A stretch of 64,000 nucleotides of DNA, taken from Thermoplasmata archaeon. GTDB taxonomy: Archaea > Thermoplasmatota > Thermoplasmata > Thermoplasmatales > Thermoplasmataceae. The DNA lies in assembly GCA_021850505.1 (NCBI GenBank), contig JAJZLW010000122.1:13248-77247 (forward strand), given 5' to 3'. The notes under the pieces are model-generated. The model ran no database searches. It was not told the origin of the DNA and was given only the letters and a program-made list of their open reading frames with translations. The stretch's first letter is position 1. Each line of letters starts with the position of its first letter. A program made the translations under genes and the position numbers. Below, piece after piece: positions 1 through 7,705 of this stretch.

Positions 1-945
1 GTTGCATCTCAAAAAAGTAACAGAAGGAATTATCGGGGCCTCTACACAATATTCAGGGCGATAATTTATGGCTCGGCAATAGCCGCGTTTCTAGCTTACT
101 TAGGAATCAGCCTGGAGGGTGCCCTTATAGGGGGAACAGTTGGAGGCTTGGTAATATCCTTTGCGCTACAAAATACGATATCCAATCTTCTGTCTGGATT
201 GCTTCTTGCTTCTGCGGGAATTATAAAACCAAAAGACAACATATCCTTCTATTCATGGCTATTTGATAATCCTGTTATAGGTGAAGTAAAAGATGTCAAA
301 CTGCTAACTGTTTCTGTTGAGACAATTGATGGGAATACCACCGAACTCCCGAACACTGGACTCCTTGGATCGTCCCAGTTTACGAATCTAACAGTAAACG
401 GAAAGATCCGCACTGTACAGAATGTGGCCATTCCTGTTGATGCGAATATCGGAAACATAATGGATCTTGCCAGGCAGAAGATAGAATCAGCAATGAAAGA
501 TCTTGGCGTTACGAAGTTTGAGAGTTACTTTTTCACCAAGAATTTCAATTCAAACGTTATAAAAGTTATATTTGAGTTCAACGATATTTTAATGTTCAAC
601 CCAATAACTGACCTTATTAATCGCTCATACGAATTTGCATACTGGGAGATGAAAAATATGACTCCGCAGGGAAACAATATAATTCTTGGTTTTCCAGTTG
701 ATGTACCGATAGATGATCTGATAAAGGAAGGTGATAATGTTTTACGGGCTATTTCTGATGGAAGCGGGATAACTCAGTTCAGTTCGTATTTCTTTGCAAA
801 AAACTCAGGTGTTAATACAATTAAGGTTGTTTTCTCAATGAAAAATGGTGCTTCATACGATTCTATCGCGCATTCTATTAATTCATCATACGAGAAAGCT
901 TATACGACCCTGAAGGCAAAACAGTCCGCTCACAACCCGACATGA
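1..945 (+). CDS. MscS-family mechanosensitive ion channel (C-terminal part; start lies before the window)
   Basis: The reading frame is open from base 1, so the 5' end is missing. The visible part begins with a hydrophobic helix and continues into a Gly/Ala-rich segment (GALIGGTVGGLVISFALQNT, about bases 118-177) that matches the pore-lining TM3 of MscS channels, followed by the usual SNLLSG turn. After it comes the beta domain typical of the family (PKDNISF..., then a TELPNTGLLGS stretch) and an alpha/beta C-terminal region. Such channels sit in the plasma membrane and release solutes on hypo-osmotic shock. The C-terminal part looks duplicated: two segments share an N-I-M/L-x-L-A-x-x-I to F-x-S-Y-F-F-x-K-N pattern near residues 155-185 and 235-265 of the visible protein. 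The family call is firm; gating and ion selectivity are not readable from sequence. Confidence 0.85.
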   Translation, partial: VASQKSNRRNYRGLYTIFRAIIYGSAIAAFLAYLGISLEGALIGGTVGGLVISFALQNTISNLLSGLLLASAGIIKPKDNISFYSWLFDNPVIGEVKDVKLLTVSVETIDGNTTELPNTGLLGSSQFTNLTVNGKIRTVQNVAIPVDANIGNIMDLARQKIESAMKDLGVTKFESYFFTKNFNSNVIKVIFEFNDILMFNPITDLINRSYEFAYWEMKNMTPQGNNIILGFPVDVPIDDLIKEGDNVLRAISDGSGITQFSSYFFAKNSGVNTIKVVFSMKNGASYDSIAHSINSSYEKAYTTLKAKQSAHNPT

Positions 946-989
946 TTTAAATTCCCTGAATGGATTGGGAAACCACTTACAATTATATA
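944..989 (+). promoter_or_regulatory. candidate TATA boxes for the poly-Asp microgene
   Basis: Two A/T boxes precede the microgene at 1024. One is GATTTAAAT at 944-952, just after the channel stop; it would start transcription near 975 and leave a leader of about 50 bases containing the ribosome binding site. The other is TTATATA at 983-989, which would start the transcript almost on the ribosome binding site. Placement relies on the archaeal rule that the TATA centre lies about 26 bases upstream of the start site. Confidence 0.4.
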
Positions 990-1023
990 GAGGAACAAAC
1001 TTCGGTATCGGGAGGTATAGTGA

Positions 1024-1089
1024 ATGTTCGTTCCGTTTTGTTATGGCGACGATGACGACGATGACGACGACGATGATGATGACTTTTAA
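1024..1089 (+). CDS. 21-residue poly-aspartate microprotein
   Basis: This short frame reads MFVPFCYG, then twelve consecutive Asp, then Phe and a TAA stop. It is too short for standard gene calling but has the marks of a real gene: a perfect GGAGGT ribosome binding site at 1011-1016 placed 7 bases before the ATG, candidate TATA boxes upstream, and a compact hairpin at 1111-1126 downstream. The Asp run mixes GAC and GAT codons. The peptide would be extremely acidic, with one Cys and three aromatic residues at the front. I do not recognise a family and assign no function; metal or cation binding, or mimicry of nucleic acid, are only guesses. A non-coding GAY trinucleotide repeat is the main alternative, but would not explain the ribosome binding site. 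Confidence 0.6.
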   Translation: MFVPFCYGDDDDDDDDDDDDF

Positions 1090-1110
1090 TCATCAATCAA
1101 AAATTTAAGC

Positions 1111-1126
1111 CTTCTCTTTTGAGAAG
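1111..1126 (+). terminator. hairpin after the poly-Asp microgene
   Basis: CTTCTC (1111-1116), loop TTTT, GAGAAG (1121-1126) form a perfect 6-bp stem, followed by a T-rich stretch (TTCTATTTTGTTATTTG). It could end the microgene transcript. It also lies in the upstream region of the helicase gene, so a role in the leader of that gene is possible. Confidence 0.4.
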
Positions 1127-1170
1127 ACACTTCTATTTTGTTATTTGATAAAAATAGGCACAGAAATAAA

Positions 1171-3885
1171 ATGACAGAGATTTTTGATCTTTTAAATATA
1201 AGGGTTAGAGATGCAGTCAAACAGAGAGGTTTGCTGAGTGCCACTCTACCACAGGAAAAAATTATACCGATCGTCCTAAAAGGAAAGAATGTTCTTCTTC
1301 TGGCTCCAACCGGGAGCGGAAAAACAGAGGCTGCCGTTCTTCCTATCTTTAGCAGGATTGTCGATGGTAACTTTCAGAAAATCTCACTACTTTACATAAC
1401 ACCTCTGAGGGCATTAAACCGTGATATGCTTGCCAGGCTTCTGGAGTATGGCAATGCATCTGGTTTAAGTGTAAAAGTGAAACACAGTGACATCTCTGCC
1501 AGTGCGAGACGGGAAATAGTTTTACAACCACCCGATGTCCTCATCACAACCCCTGAATCCCTTCAGATCATGCTCAACGGGAGAAGATTGAGGGAGATAA
1601 TAAAGAACGTAAAATTTGTAGTTATTGACGAAGTACATGAACTGGCCCAGAATGAAAGGGGTTCACAGTTTTCCATCGCACTTGAAAGGCTCAAGAAACT
1701 ATCCGGGGGTTTCCAGATTGTGGGTTTATCCGCTACAGTCGGCAATCCACACCAGCTTGCAAGATTCATTAACCCGTCTGGTGAAACTGAAATAGTGAAT
1801 GCTGCTTTAAAGAAGCAGATACAGATAGAATGCGAGATACCAGAGATTGGTGATGAGGAAATTGTCAATAAAATGGGTTGCGATCCACAGTATGCAGGTT
1901 CTGTTGTAAGAATTTGGAATTTGATCAATACACATGCAGGAACGCTTGTTTTCGTCAACACAAGAAGCACTGCGGAAGATATTGTGTTCCGTCTGAGGAT
2001 GTGGCTGGGGGAAGTGCCTGTTTTGGTTCATCATGGCTCATTATCCCGGGAATCAAGGGAGACGGCAGAAAATGATTTCAAGTCCGGGAAGGTGAAGGCA
2101 CTTGTCTGCACATCGTCGCTCGAGCTTGGTATAGACATTGGGATAGCTGATCTTGTTGTACAGTTCAATTCACCGAGGCAGGTGAACAAGATGGCCCAGC
2201 GAATAGGTAGGTCCGGGCATTCACTCAGTAAGATTTCCAGAGGAAATATAATCTGCAATGACTCAATAGAACTTGAGGAAGCTGTTGCGATTGCTACGCT
2301 CGCTGACGAGTCGCATTTCGAAAATATAACAATAAGAGACGGTTCCATGGCCACACTGGCAAATCAGGTCATGCTTGATCTTAATTATGTCAGGAAGGCT
2401 GAAATTGACGATATTTACAAAACGCTATGCGCAGCCTATCCTTATAGAGATGTAACAAAGGATCAGTTTCTGGAGATGCTGCAGTTTCTTTCTGACATAA
2501 AGAAAATATGGATAGATAATAATACAATAGGGAAGAAGGGCAGCATACTTTACTATTTCATTGAAAACATATCAATGATACCTGGTGAAAAAAACTTTAG
2601 AGTCATTGATACTGTTAACAAGAAATTCATAGGAACTTTGGATGAGAGATATGTCGTAAACGAGGTTGAGCCCGGTTCTTATTTCGTAATGAAGGGATCC
2701 ACCTGGAGAACTATCAGGATTGATGATGACAGGATATTAGTGGAACCCTTTCCAACACCCGCGATCGCTCCAAAGTGGTCTGGCGAGGACATTCCAGTAC
2801 TGCCGGATGTGGTTACACGAGTGTCTGATCTTCGTGAGGGTTTCGATTATCACAAGATCGTGAAACCGGATTCCAGGAGAAAACTGGAGGAATGGCATAA
2901 CGGGTTACTAGCAACAAGAAACAGAATAATTGTGGAGAGCAGGGGTGGGGAGATAGTTTTCCAGAGTCTTCTTGGAACAAAGGGAAATTTCGCTTTTGGC
3001 GAGATTATGGCCAGCCTTTTTACAGCAATAACCGGAGAGAGTGCTGAGATGGATTATTCGCCTTACCATGTTTATTTCAGGCTTTCAAGGCATATCTCAT
3101 CGAGGGACGTTGTTGGTCTTGCGAAAAGGATAGAACCGGACAAAATAATGTCTTATATTACGGGGCTTGCCCGGAGAAGCAGATTCTTCAACGGTGTCTT
3201 CCTTTATGAAGCGAGAAAATTCGGGGTTGTATCAAATAAGTCTGATCTGAGCAGAATAAGACTGGATAAGATCATATCTGCTTATGAAAACACTGTGCTT
3301 TTCAAGGACGCCATCAGGAAAATGGTTTCCGATTACATGGATATTGAAAGCCTGAAGTCACTGCTTAGGATGCTGGATTCAAGCGATACAGAAATCATAA
3401 TGAACGAAGATCTTTCTGAATCTTCCAGATCGTTCCTGACACACTATCTTGAAAGGGTAATGCCGATAAAGCCAACAAAGGTAATATTGGAAGCTGTCAA
3501 GAACAGGCTTATGAATGAATCAATGATGTTGATCTGCACAAAATGCAGGAATATCAGGACTGGTAAAATCAATTCGTTTAAATCCTTAAGATGCAATGTT
3601 TGTGGAAGCACTTTAGTTGCCGCCTTCTCCGAATATGAAAGAGACAGAATCTCAGATGCAATAATGAACGGAAATGACAGGAATACCGAAAGAAGAATAA
3701 TTAAAAATGCGCATCTCATTAAAGAAAAAGGGATGACCGCACTGATTACGCTTGCGGCACGAGGCGTCGGGACCGAAACTGCAAACAGGTTGCTTGAGAC
3801 ATCTTATTCAAGCGAGGAGGATCTTCTGAAGGCAATCCTGAATGCGGAAATGGAATATTCAAGAAACAGGAGATACTGGGATTAG
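1171..3885 (+). CDS. Lhr-type superfamily 2 DNA/RNA helicase
   Basis: This is a large ATP-dependent helicase of the Lhr group. The first RecA domain shows the Q-motif region (LPQEKIIPIVL), Walker A APTGSGKTEA, the DEVH box in VVIDEVHELA, and motif III GLSAT. The second domain shows VFVNTRSTAEDI, LELGIDIG and the motif VI arginines in QRIGRSGHS. The C-terminal half holds the Lhr-specific extension, with a CxxC...CxxC zinc-ribbon-like element (CTKC, CNVC) near residues 785-810 and the EYSRNRRYW tail typical of archaeal members. Archaeal Lhr proteins act in DNA repair and possibly RNA metabolism. I start at the ATG at 1171; a TTG at 1138 in the same frame would add 11 residues. Neither has a good ribosome binding site. 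Confidence 0.88.
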   Translation: MTEIFDLLNIRVRDAVKQRGLLSATLPQEKIIPIVLKGKNVLLLAPTGSGKTEAAVLPIFSRIVDGNFQKISLLYITPLRALNRDMLARLLEYGNASGLSVKVKHSDISASARREIVLQPPDVLITTPESLQIMLNGRRLREIIKNVKFVVIDEVHELAQNERGSQFSIALERLKKLSGGFQIVGLSATVGNPHQLARFINPSGETEIVNAALKKQIQIECEIPEIGDEEIVNKMGCDPQYAGSVVRIWNLINTHAGTLVFVNTRSTAEDIVFRLRMWLGEVPVLVHHGSLSRESRETAENDFKSGKVKALVCTSSLELGIDIGIADLVVQFNSPRQVNKMAQRIGRSGHSLSKISRGNIICNDSIELEEAVAIATLADESHFENITIRDGSMATLANQVMLDLNYVRKAEIDDIYKTLCAAYPYRDVTKDQFLEMLQFLSDIKKIWIDNNTIGKKGSILYYFIENISMIPGEKNFRVIDTVNKKFIGTLDERYVVNEVEPGSYFVMKGSTWRTIRIDDDRILVEPFPTPAIAPKWSGEDIPVLPDVVTRVSDLREGFDYHKIVKPDSRRKLEEWHNGLLATRNRIIVESRGGEIVFQSLLGTKGNFAFGEIMASLFTAITGESAEMDYSPYHVYFRLSRHISSRDVVGLAKRIEPDKIMSYITGLARRSRFFNGVFLYEARKFGVVSNKSDLSRIRLDKIISAYENTVLFKDAIRKMVSDYMDIESLKSLLRMLDSSDTEIIMNEDLSESSRSFLTHYLERVMPIKPTKVILEAVKNRLMNESMMLICTKCRNIRTGKINSFKSLRCNVCGSTLVAAFSEYERDRISDAIMNGNDRNTERRIIKNAHLIKEKGMTALITLAARGVGTETANRLLETSYSSEEDLLKAILNAEMEYSRNRRYWD

Positions 3886-3912
3886 TCATTGCTTTTCAGA
3901 TACTGAAAGACG

Positions 3913-3987
3913 AAATATTTATGTGTTTACATAAAATACCTGTGAGCTTTTCGAGCGAGATGTTTTAAGCATGATAGCAATCTCGTT
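3913..3987 (+). promoter_or_regulatory. promoter and structured leader of the S13 operon
   Basis: A good TATA box, AAATATTTA (3913-3921), predicts a start near 3944 and so a leader of about 75 bases, unusually long here. The leader holds an 8-bp stem, AGCGAGAT (3954-3961) with ATCTCGTT (3980-3987, one G-U pair), and two similar AGCAT...TAGCA stretches, one in the loop and one just before the ribosome binding site GAGGT (4008-4012). This could be a ribosomal-protein autoregulation site; that is inference. Confidence 0.4.
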
Positions 3988-4018
3988 GGAGCATTTAGCA
4001 TTAAAATGAGGTTTAATA

Positions 4019-4495
4019 ATGGCTGATGAAACAAAGACCGCGAAAAAAAATGAGGATTTCCTGTATATAGTCAGGATAGGCAGCAAAGACCTTAATGGCG
4101 AGAGAAACGTAAGGCAAGCTCTTGCTGATCTTAAGGGTGTTGGAGACAGGCTGGCTGGCATGATTATCACAAAGCTTAACCTGGATCAGGATAAGAAGAT
4201 TGGCGAGTTGAAAGAGGATCAGATCGAAAAAATAAGGGAATTTGTGGAGTCGAAGACTTATGATGGTCTTCCAGACTGGGCTCTGAATCACAGGAATGAA
4301 ACAATTACAGGAGAAGACATAAACCTTGTTTCAAATGATCTTACAATCCAGTTGCAGGATGATTTAAATTTCATGAAGAAGATGAAGTCATATAAAGGCA
4401 TCAGGCACGAGACCGGTCATAAGGTGCGTGGTCAGAGGACCCGTGCGAATGGAAGGCACGGACTGGCGATTGGAGTCGTAAAGAAGAAGGAGTGA
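4019..4495 (+). CDS. rps13: 30S ribosomal protein S13 (uS13)
   Basis: Archaeal uS13, which binds the head of the small subunit and contacts the large subunit and P-site tRNA. After a lysine-rich leader the protein reads FLYIVRIGSKDLNGERNVRQAL, the typical family start, then the helix-two-turn-helix region with LKGVGDRLA. It ends in the basic tail with RHETGHKVRGQRTRANGRHG, which reaches the decoding centre. The length of 158 residues is normal for archaea. The ATG at 4019 has a GAGGT ribosome binding site 6-7 bases upstream. It is the first gene of an S13-S4-S11-RpoD operon, and the next gene follows after 4 bases. Confidence 0.97.
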   Translation: MADETKTAKKNEDFLYIVRIGSKDLNGERNVRQALADLKGVGDRLAGMIITKLNLDQDKKIGELKEDQIEKIREFVESKTYDGLPDWALNHRNETITGEDINLVSNDLTIQLQDDLNFMKKMKSYKGIRHETGHKVRGQRTRANGRHGLAIGVVKKKE

Positions 4496-4499
4496 ATGA

Positions 4500-5129
4500 A
4501 TGGGCGATCAAAAATTTCAGCATAAGAAATATTCAACACCAAGGCATCCGTGGGAAGCGGTAAGAATTGCGGAAGAGAGGGAAATTGTCCAGAGATATGG
4601 CTTAAAAAACAAAAGAGAGTTATGGAAGTCTCTTTCAATACTGGATTCATTCAGGGCTCAGGCCAGAACTCTGGAGGGAAAGATGCGATATCAGGACGAG
4701 GCATCGATGGTCCAGTTTAAAAACATGATTCAGAGGTTGCAGCGTTTCAATATATTGAGGGAGGGTGCAACACTCGACGATGTCCTGTCTTTAAAGATAG
4801 AAGATATTTTGGAAAGAAGACTACAGACCCTTGTGTACAAAAAGAAACTTGCCGGAACGGTTAAGCAGGCAAGGCAGTTGATCACCCACGGCCAGATATC
4901 ACTGGGTGGAAGAAGAACAAACCTGCCTGGCCTTATGGTTGAGGCTTCTCTTGAGCCAACACTTGAATATGATGAGTCATCTCCACTGAAGGATGAGCTC
5001 CATCCAATTAGACAGGCAATTGCAAAGATAAAGGAAGAGCCAAAGGAAGAAAGAGCAGAAGAGACCGAAGAGGAGACTGTTGACAAGGAAAAAGAACCAC
5101 AGGATCAGGACAAGGAGGTAAAGGCATGA
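4500..5129 (+). CDS. rps4: 30S ribosomal protein S4 (uS4)
   Basis: uS4 is a primary binder of 16S rRNA that starts assembly of the small-subunit body. The N-terminus ([14 protein letters not shown]) is the archaeal/eukaryotic form. The middle holds the S4 RNA-binding domain with [20 protein letters not shown] and the loop TNLPG. The last roughly 35 residues are an acidic, Glu/Lys-rich tail ([14 protein letters not shown]), longer than in many relatives and probably disordered. The ribosome binding site overlaps the end of the S13 gene. Its stop overlaps the start of S11 by 4 bases (ATGA), so translation of the two is probably coupled. Confidence 0.97.
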   Translation: MGDQKFQHKKYSTPRHPWEAVRIAEEREIVQRYGLKNKRELWKSLSILDSFRAQARTLEGKMRYQDEASMVQFKNMIQRLQRFNILREGATLDDVLSLKIEDILERRLQTLVYKKKLAGTVKQARQLITHGQISLGGRRTNLPGLMVEASLEPTLEYDESSPLKDELHPIRQAIAKIKEEPKEERAEETEEETVDKEKEPQDQDKEVKA

Positions 5130-5509
5130 GCAGAACAGGCATTGCACATATTTTTGCCTCCCACAATAACACACTCATACTTGTTACAGATTCGACAGGC
5201 GCCGAAACAATTGCTAAAGCAACCGGCGGGATGGTTGTTAAGAATGACAGGGATGAATCGAGTCCTTATGCAGCAATGAAGGCCGCAGACCTTGTATCTG
5301 AAAAATTGAAAGAATTTGAGATCACCGATCTGATCATCAAGGTTAGAGCGCCAGGCGGAAATAAATCAAAAATACCAGGTCCAGGTGCCCAGTCTGCTAT
5401 AAGATCACTTTCAAGGGCGGGTTTCAAGATTGTCAGGATAGAAGAGGTAACCCCGATACCGCATGATGGAACAAAAAAGAAAGGCGGTAAAAGAGGAAGG
5501 AGGGTCTGA
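5126..5509 (+). CDS. rps11: 30S ribosomal protein S11 (uS11)
   Basis: uS11 lies on the small-subunit platform and helps shape the mRNA exit path. The sequence gives the family signature directly: [31 protein letters not shown] near the start, then [36 protein letters not shown], and the conserved end [23 protein letters not shown]. The length of 127 residues is standard. It overlaps S4 by 4 bases upstream and shares a TGATG stop/start junction with rpoD downstream, so all four genes of the operon are tightly coupled. Confidence 0.98.
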   Translation: MSRTGIAHIFASHNNTLILVTDSTGAETIAKATGGMVVKNDRDESSPYAAMKAADLVSEKLKEFEITDLIIKVRAPGGNKSKIPGPGAQSAIRSLSRAGFKIVRIEEVTPIPHDGTKKKGGKRGRRV

Positions 5510-6330
5510 TGACTCTTACCATTCTTGAGAACGAGGATAATTTTATCCGGTTTAAAATTACGGGCCTGACCCCGTCACAGGCAAATGCTCTAAGGAGGAC
5601 TATTCTGTCCGATGTCCCAAAACTCGCAATAGACAAGGTTATTTTCCACCATGGCCAGATAAGGGATGAACAGGGTAATGAATACGATTCTTCGCTGCCA
5701 CTTTTTGACGAGGTTGTCGCACAGAGGCTCTCAATGATACCGCTAAAAAGCGATCTTAAAATGAACTTCAGGGACCAATGCACGTGCGGGGGTGCAGGTT
5801 GTTCATTATGCACAGCTACATTCTCGATTAACAAGCTTGGACCTGCAACTCTACTTTCTGGCGATCTCATATCGGTTTCAGGAACTATATCAAAGCCGAC
5901 AGATTTGGATATCCCAATAGTCAAACTCGGCCCAAAACAGGCGATACTGGTAAGCGCAGAGGCTATAATGGGTACAGCTGCAACACACTCAAAGTGGCAG
6001 GTTGCCACCGGGGTGTCCTATAAATACAGCAGAAAATTCATAGTCCCAAAAGATAGTTCAGTCGATTTTGAGTCGATAAAGAAAAGCTGTCCTCATTCAG
6101 TTGTCTCTGAGAACGCGTCATCAATTACCTTCACGGATGATTCTCCCTGCACATCTCTTACACCTTTATTTGAAATAAAGGATGTGAAGATAGAGGAGGA
6201 TAACAGTACATATATCTTCCAGTTTGAAACTGACGGTTCACTCACAGCTCTTGAAGTCCTGGATTATGCACTTAAGAGAATACCACAGAGACTTAACACA
6301 CTCCTCGAGAGTCTGGTTGATTCTGAATAA
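5509..6330 (+). CDS. rpoD: DNA-directed RNA polymerase subunit D (Rpo3)
   Basis: Subunit D, the counterpart of bacterial alpha and eukaryotic Rpb3, pairs with L to seed polymerase assembly. Early motifs include [23 protein letters not shown] and the [17 protein letters not shown] segment. A cysteine cluster ([11 protein letters not shown], about residues 87-97) lies in the domain that binds an Fe-S cluster in several archaeal D subunits, so this copy may carry one. The C-terminus has the [18 protein letters not shown] dimerisation helix. Length is 273 residues. It closes the ribosomal protein cluster here; the L18e, L13, S9 and RpoN genes that follow rpoD in many archaea are absent. Confidence 0.96.
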   Translation: MTLTILENEDNFIRFKITGLTPSQANALRRTILSDVPKLAIDKVIFHHGQIRDEQGNEYDSSLPLFDEVVAQRLSMIPLKSDLKMNFRDQCTCGGAGCSLCTATFSINKLGPATLLSGDLISVSGTISKPTDLDIPIVKLGPKQAILVSAEAIMGTAATHSKWQVATGVSYKYSRKFIVPKDSSVDFESIKKSCPHSVVSENASSITFTDDSPCTSLTPLFEIKDVKIEEDNSTYIFQFETDGSLTALEVLDYALKRIPQRLNTLLESLVDSE

Positions 6331-6382
6331 GCGCATTGATAGTGACCAGCTGTCTATTTGTCATTATTGCCCAATCAAGCGC
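6331..6382 (+). other. nested inverted repeat after rpoD
   Basis: GCGCATTGAT (6331-6340) can pair with ATCAAGCGC (6374-6382) with a one-base bulge. Inside it TGAC (near 6343-6346) can pair with GTCA (near 6359-6362). It begins right after the rpoD stop and could be a transcription end or processing signal. No T-run follows, so the role is uncertain. Confidence 0.3.
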
Positions 6383-6418
6383 AAGATTAAGATTCAATCT
6401 GTCATATCATGAACTGAA

Positions 6419-7276
6419 ATGGTGGACTCCAGCGTTAACATGAAGGGTTTTCCAATAAAACGCGTTGGCTTTGTAATAAGAAAGAATTGCCCCAGGTGCG
6501 CCAGGATTGTTGAAAGGATAACAGCAATTGCTCCGCAAGATTGGGAAATTCAGTATGAAAAGGAGGTAAGCAAGTATCTACCTGTTCGTGGACGCGATAT
6601 CACGAGAATGGATGTTGACCTGATAATCACCGTTGGTGGAGACGGTACAGTTCTTTGGACCCTGCAGAATAAAAACTGCCCTATATTGGGTATAAACATG
6701 GGTGGCCTGGGGTTTCTCTCTGAAGTTGAGATTGGAGAGGTCGAGTCAAGCATCTATGATCTCTCAAGAGGAGAATTCACTATCGAACGTTCGAGGAAGC
6801 TCAGCGTGTATTTGAATGGCCAGCGCCTGCAGGATTGCACTAATGAAGTCATAATCCATTCCAGTAAGATAGCCAAGATTCGTAAATTTATGATATCCAC
6901 ACAGAAAAGCTTCATCGACAGGCTTGCGGCTGATGCCGTTATAATAGCAACTCCCGTGGGTTCCACGTCGTATTCATTTAGCGCTGGAGGCCCGATTATC
7001 CTGCCTTCACTGGATGCCATGGTGATTTCATATATTGCACCCTTTGCATCAAGATCCAGGCCTACCGTTCTTCCTATCACGGATGAGATACACGTAAAAA
7101 TAATGGATAAATATGATGATTGCCTTCTCATACTTGATGGTCAGGAGCAGTACCGGGTCAAGAGCAGCGATGAAATTGTGATCAAATGTTCAGATAACTA
7201 TGCCAATTTCGTCCTGCTCAAAAGGTCTTTCTTTGACAGGGTGCACGAGAAACTTGTTAAAAACGTGGTCAATTAG
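6419..7276 (+). CDS. nadK: NAD kinase
   Basis: It phosphorylates NAD to NADP with ATP or polyphosphate in the cytoplasm. Diagnostic motifs are VGGDGTVLWTL (the GGDG loop, about residues 73-83), the glycine-rich GINMGGLGFLSEV, NEVIIHS, and STSYSFSAGGPIILPS in the second domain. The protein is 285 residues, normal for archaeal enzymes. An added CPRC pair near residue 20 is not part of the usual motif set. The ATG at 6419 gives MVDSSVNMKGF; a second ATG at 6440 would remove seven residues and is equally plausible. It is followed after 13 bases by a JAMM protease gene, so the two are probably co-transcribed. Confidence 0.93.
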   Translation: MVDSSVNMKGFPIKRVGFVIRKNCPRCARIVERITAIAPQDWEIQYEKEVSKYLPVRGRDITRMDVDLIITVGGDGTVLWTLQNKNCPILGINMGGLGFLSEVEIGEVESSIYDLSRGEFTIERSRKLSVYLNGQRLQDCTNEVIIHSSKIAKIRKFMISTQKSFIDRLAADAVIIATPVGSTSYSFSAGGPIILPSLDAMVISYIAPFASRSRPTVLPITDEIHVKIMDKYDDCLLILDGQEQYRVKSSDEIVIKCSDNYANFVLLKRSFFDRVHEKLVKNVVN

Positions 7277-7289
7277 GGCAAGAACACTG

Positions 7290-7640
7290 ATGATGATTAT
7301 GGAAGCATCAAAATCATCGCTTCCAAACGAATTTGGTGCATTCCTGAGAGCAGAAAATGGTGTCATTTACGAGATAGCTATGCTTCCTGGAACCATACAG
7401 GGAAAAACACATACCAGTTTCATCCTGTATAACAGACCAATAGATTTTCAGATTGTTGGGTCCGTTCATTCGCATCCATCAGGTAATACCCGTCCTTCGG
7501 AAGCAGATATAAGCATGTTCTCGAATACAGGTCAGATACACATTATAACAGGTTATCCCTATAGATTGACTGATTTCTCAGCTTATAACAGGAAGTCTGA
7601 AAAGATAGATCTCCGCATACTTGGAAAACAGAGCGTCTGA
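7290..7640 (+). CDS. JAB/MPN (JAMM) zinc metalloprotease-like protein
   Basis: A single JAMM domain of about 116 residues. The zinc motif is complete: an early Glu in NEFGAFLRAENG, then HSHPSGNTRPSEAD, which fits the HxH-P...S-x-x-D pattern. In archaea, stand-alone JAMM proteins remove ubiquitin-like SAMP modifiers from protein targets; in bacteria similar domains act in sulfur-carrier processing. I take the ATG at 7290, after the nadK stop, because the longer open frame (from 7200) lies inside nadK. The protein is the minimal catalytic core, with no extra domain. The substrate is unknown; no ubiquitin-like gene lies nearby. Confidence 0.8.
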   Translation: MMIMEASKSSLPNEFGAFLRAENGVIYEIAMLPGTIQGKTHTSFILYNRPIDFQIVGSVHSHPSGNTRPSEADISMFSNTGQIHIITGYPYRLTDFSAYNRKSEKIDLRILGKQSV

Positions 7641-7705
7641 CGAGTCTTCCCTTTTTATTTGAATATATGTTCCATGCAAATGGCTTGAATTCAGCAATCA
7701 GATAT

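Noticed and set aside
6331..6418. Possible C/D-box guide RNA after rpoD
   Set aside because: C-like and D-like letters occur, but there is no proper pair of C/D and C'/D' boxes with the right spacing.
7200..7290. Upstream extension of the JAMM gene within nadK
   Set aside because: The frame is open but lies inside the NAD kinase gene and encodes no family motif; the ATG at 7290 is the first after the nadK stop.
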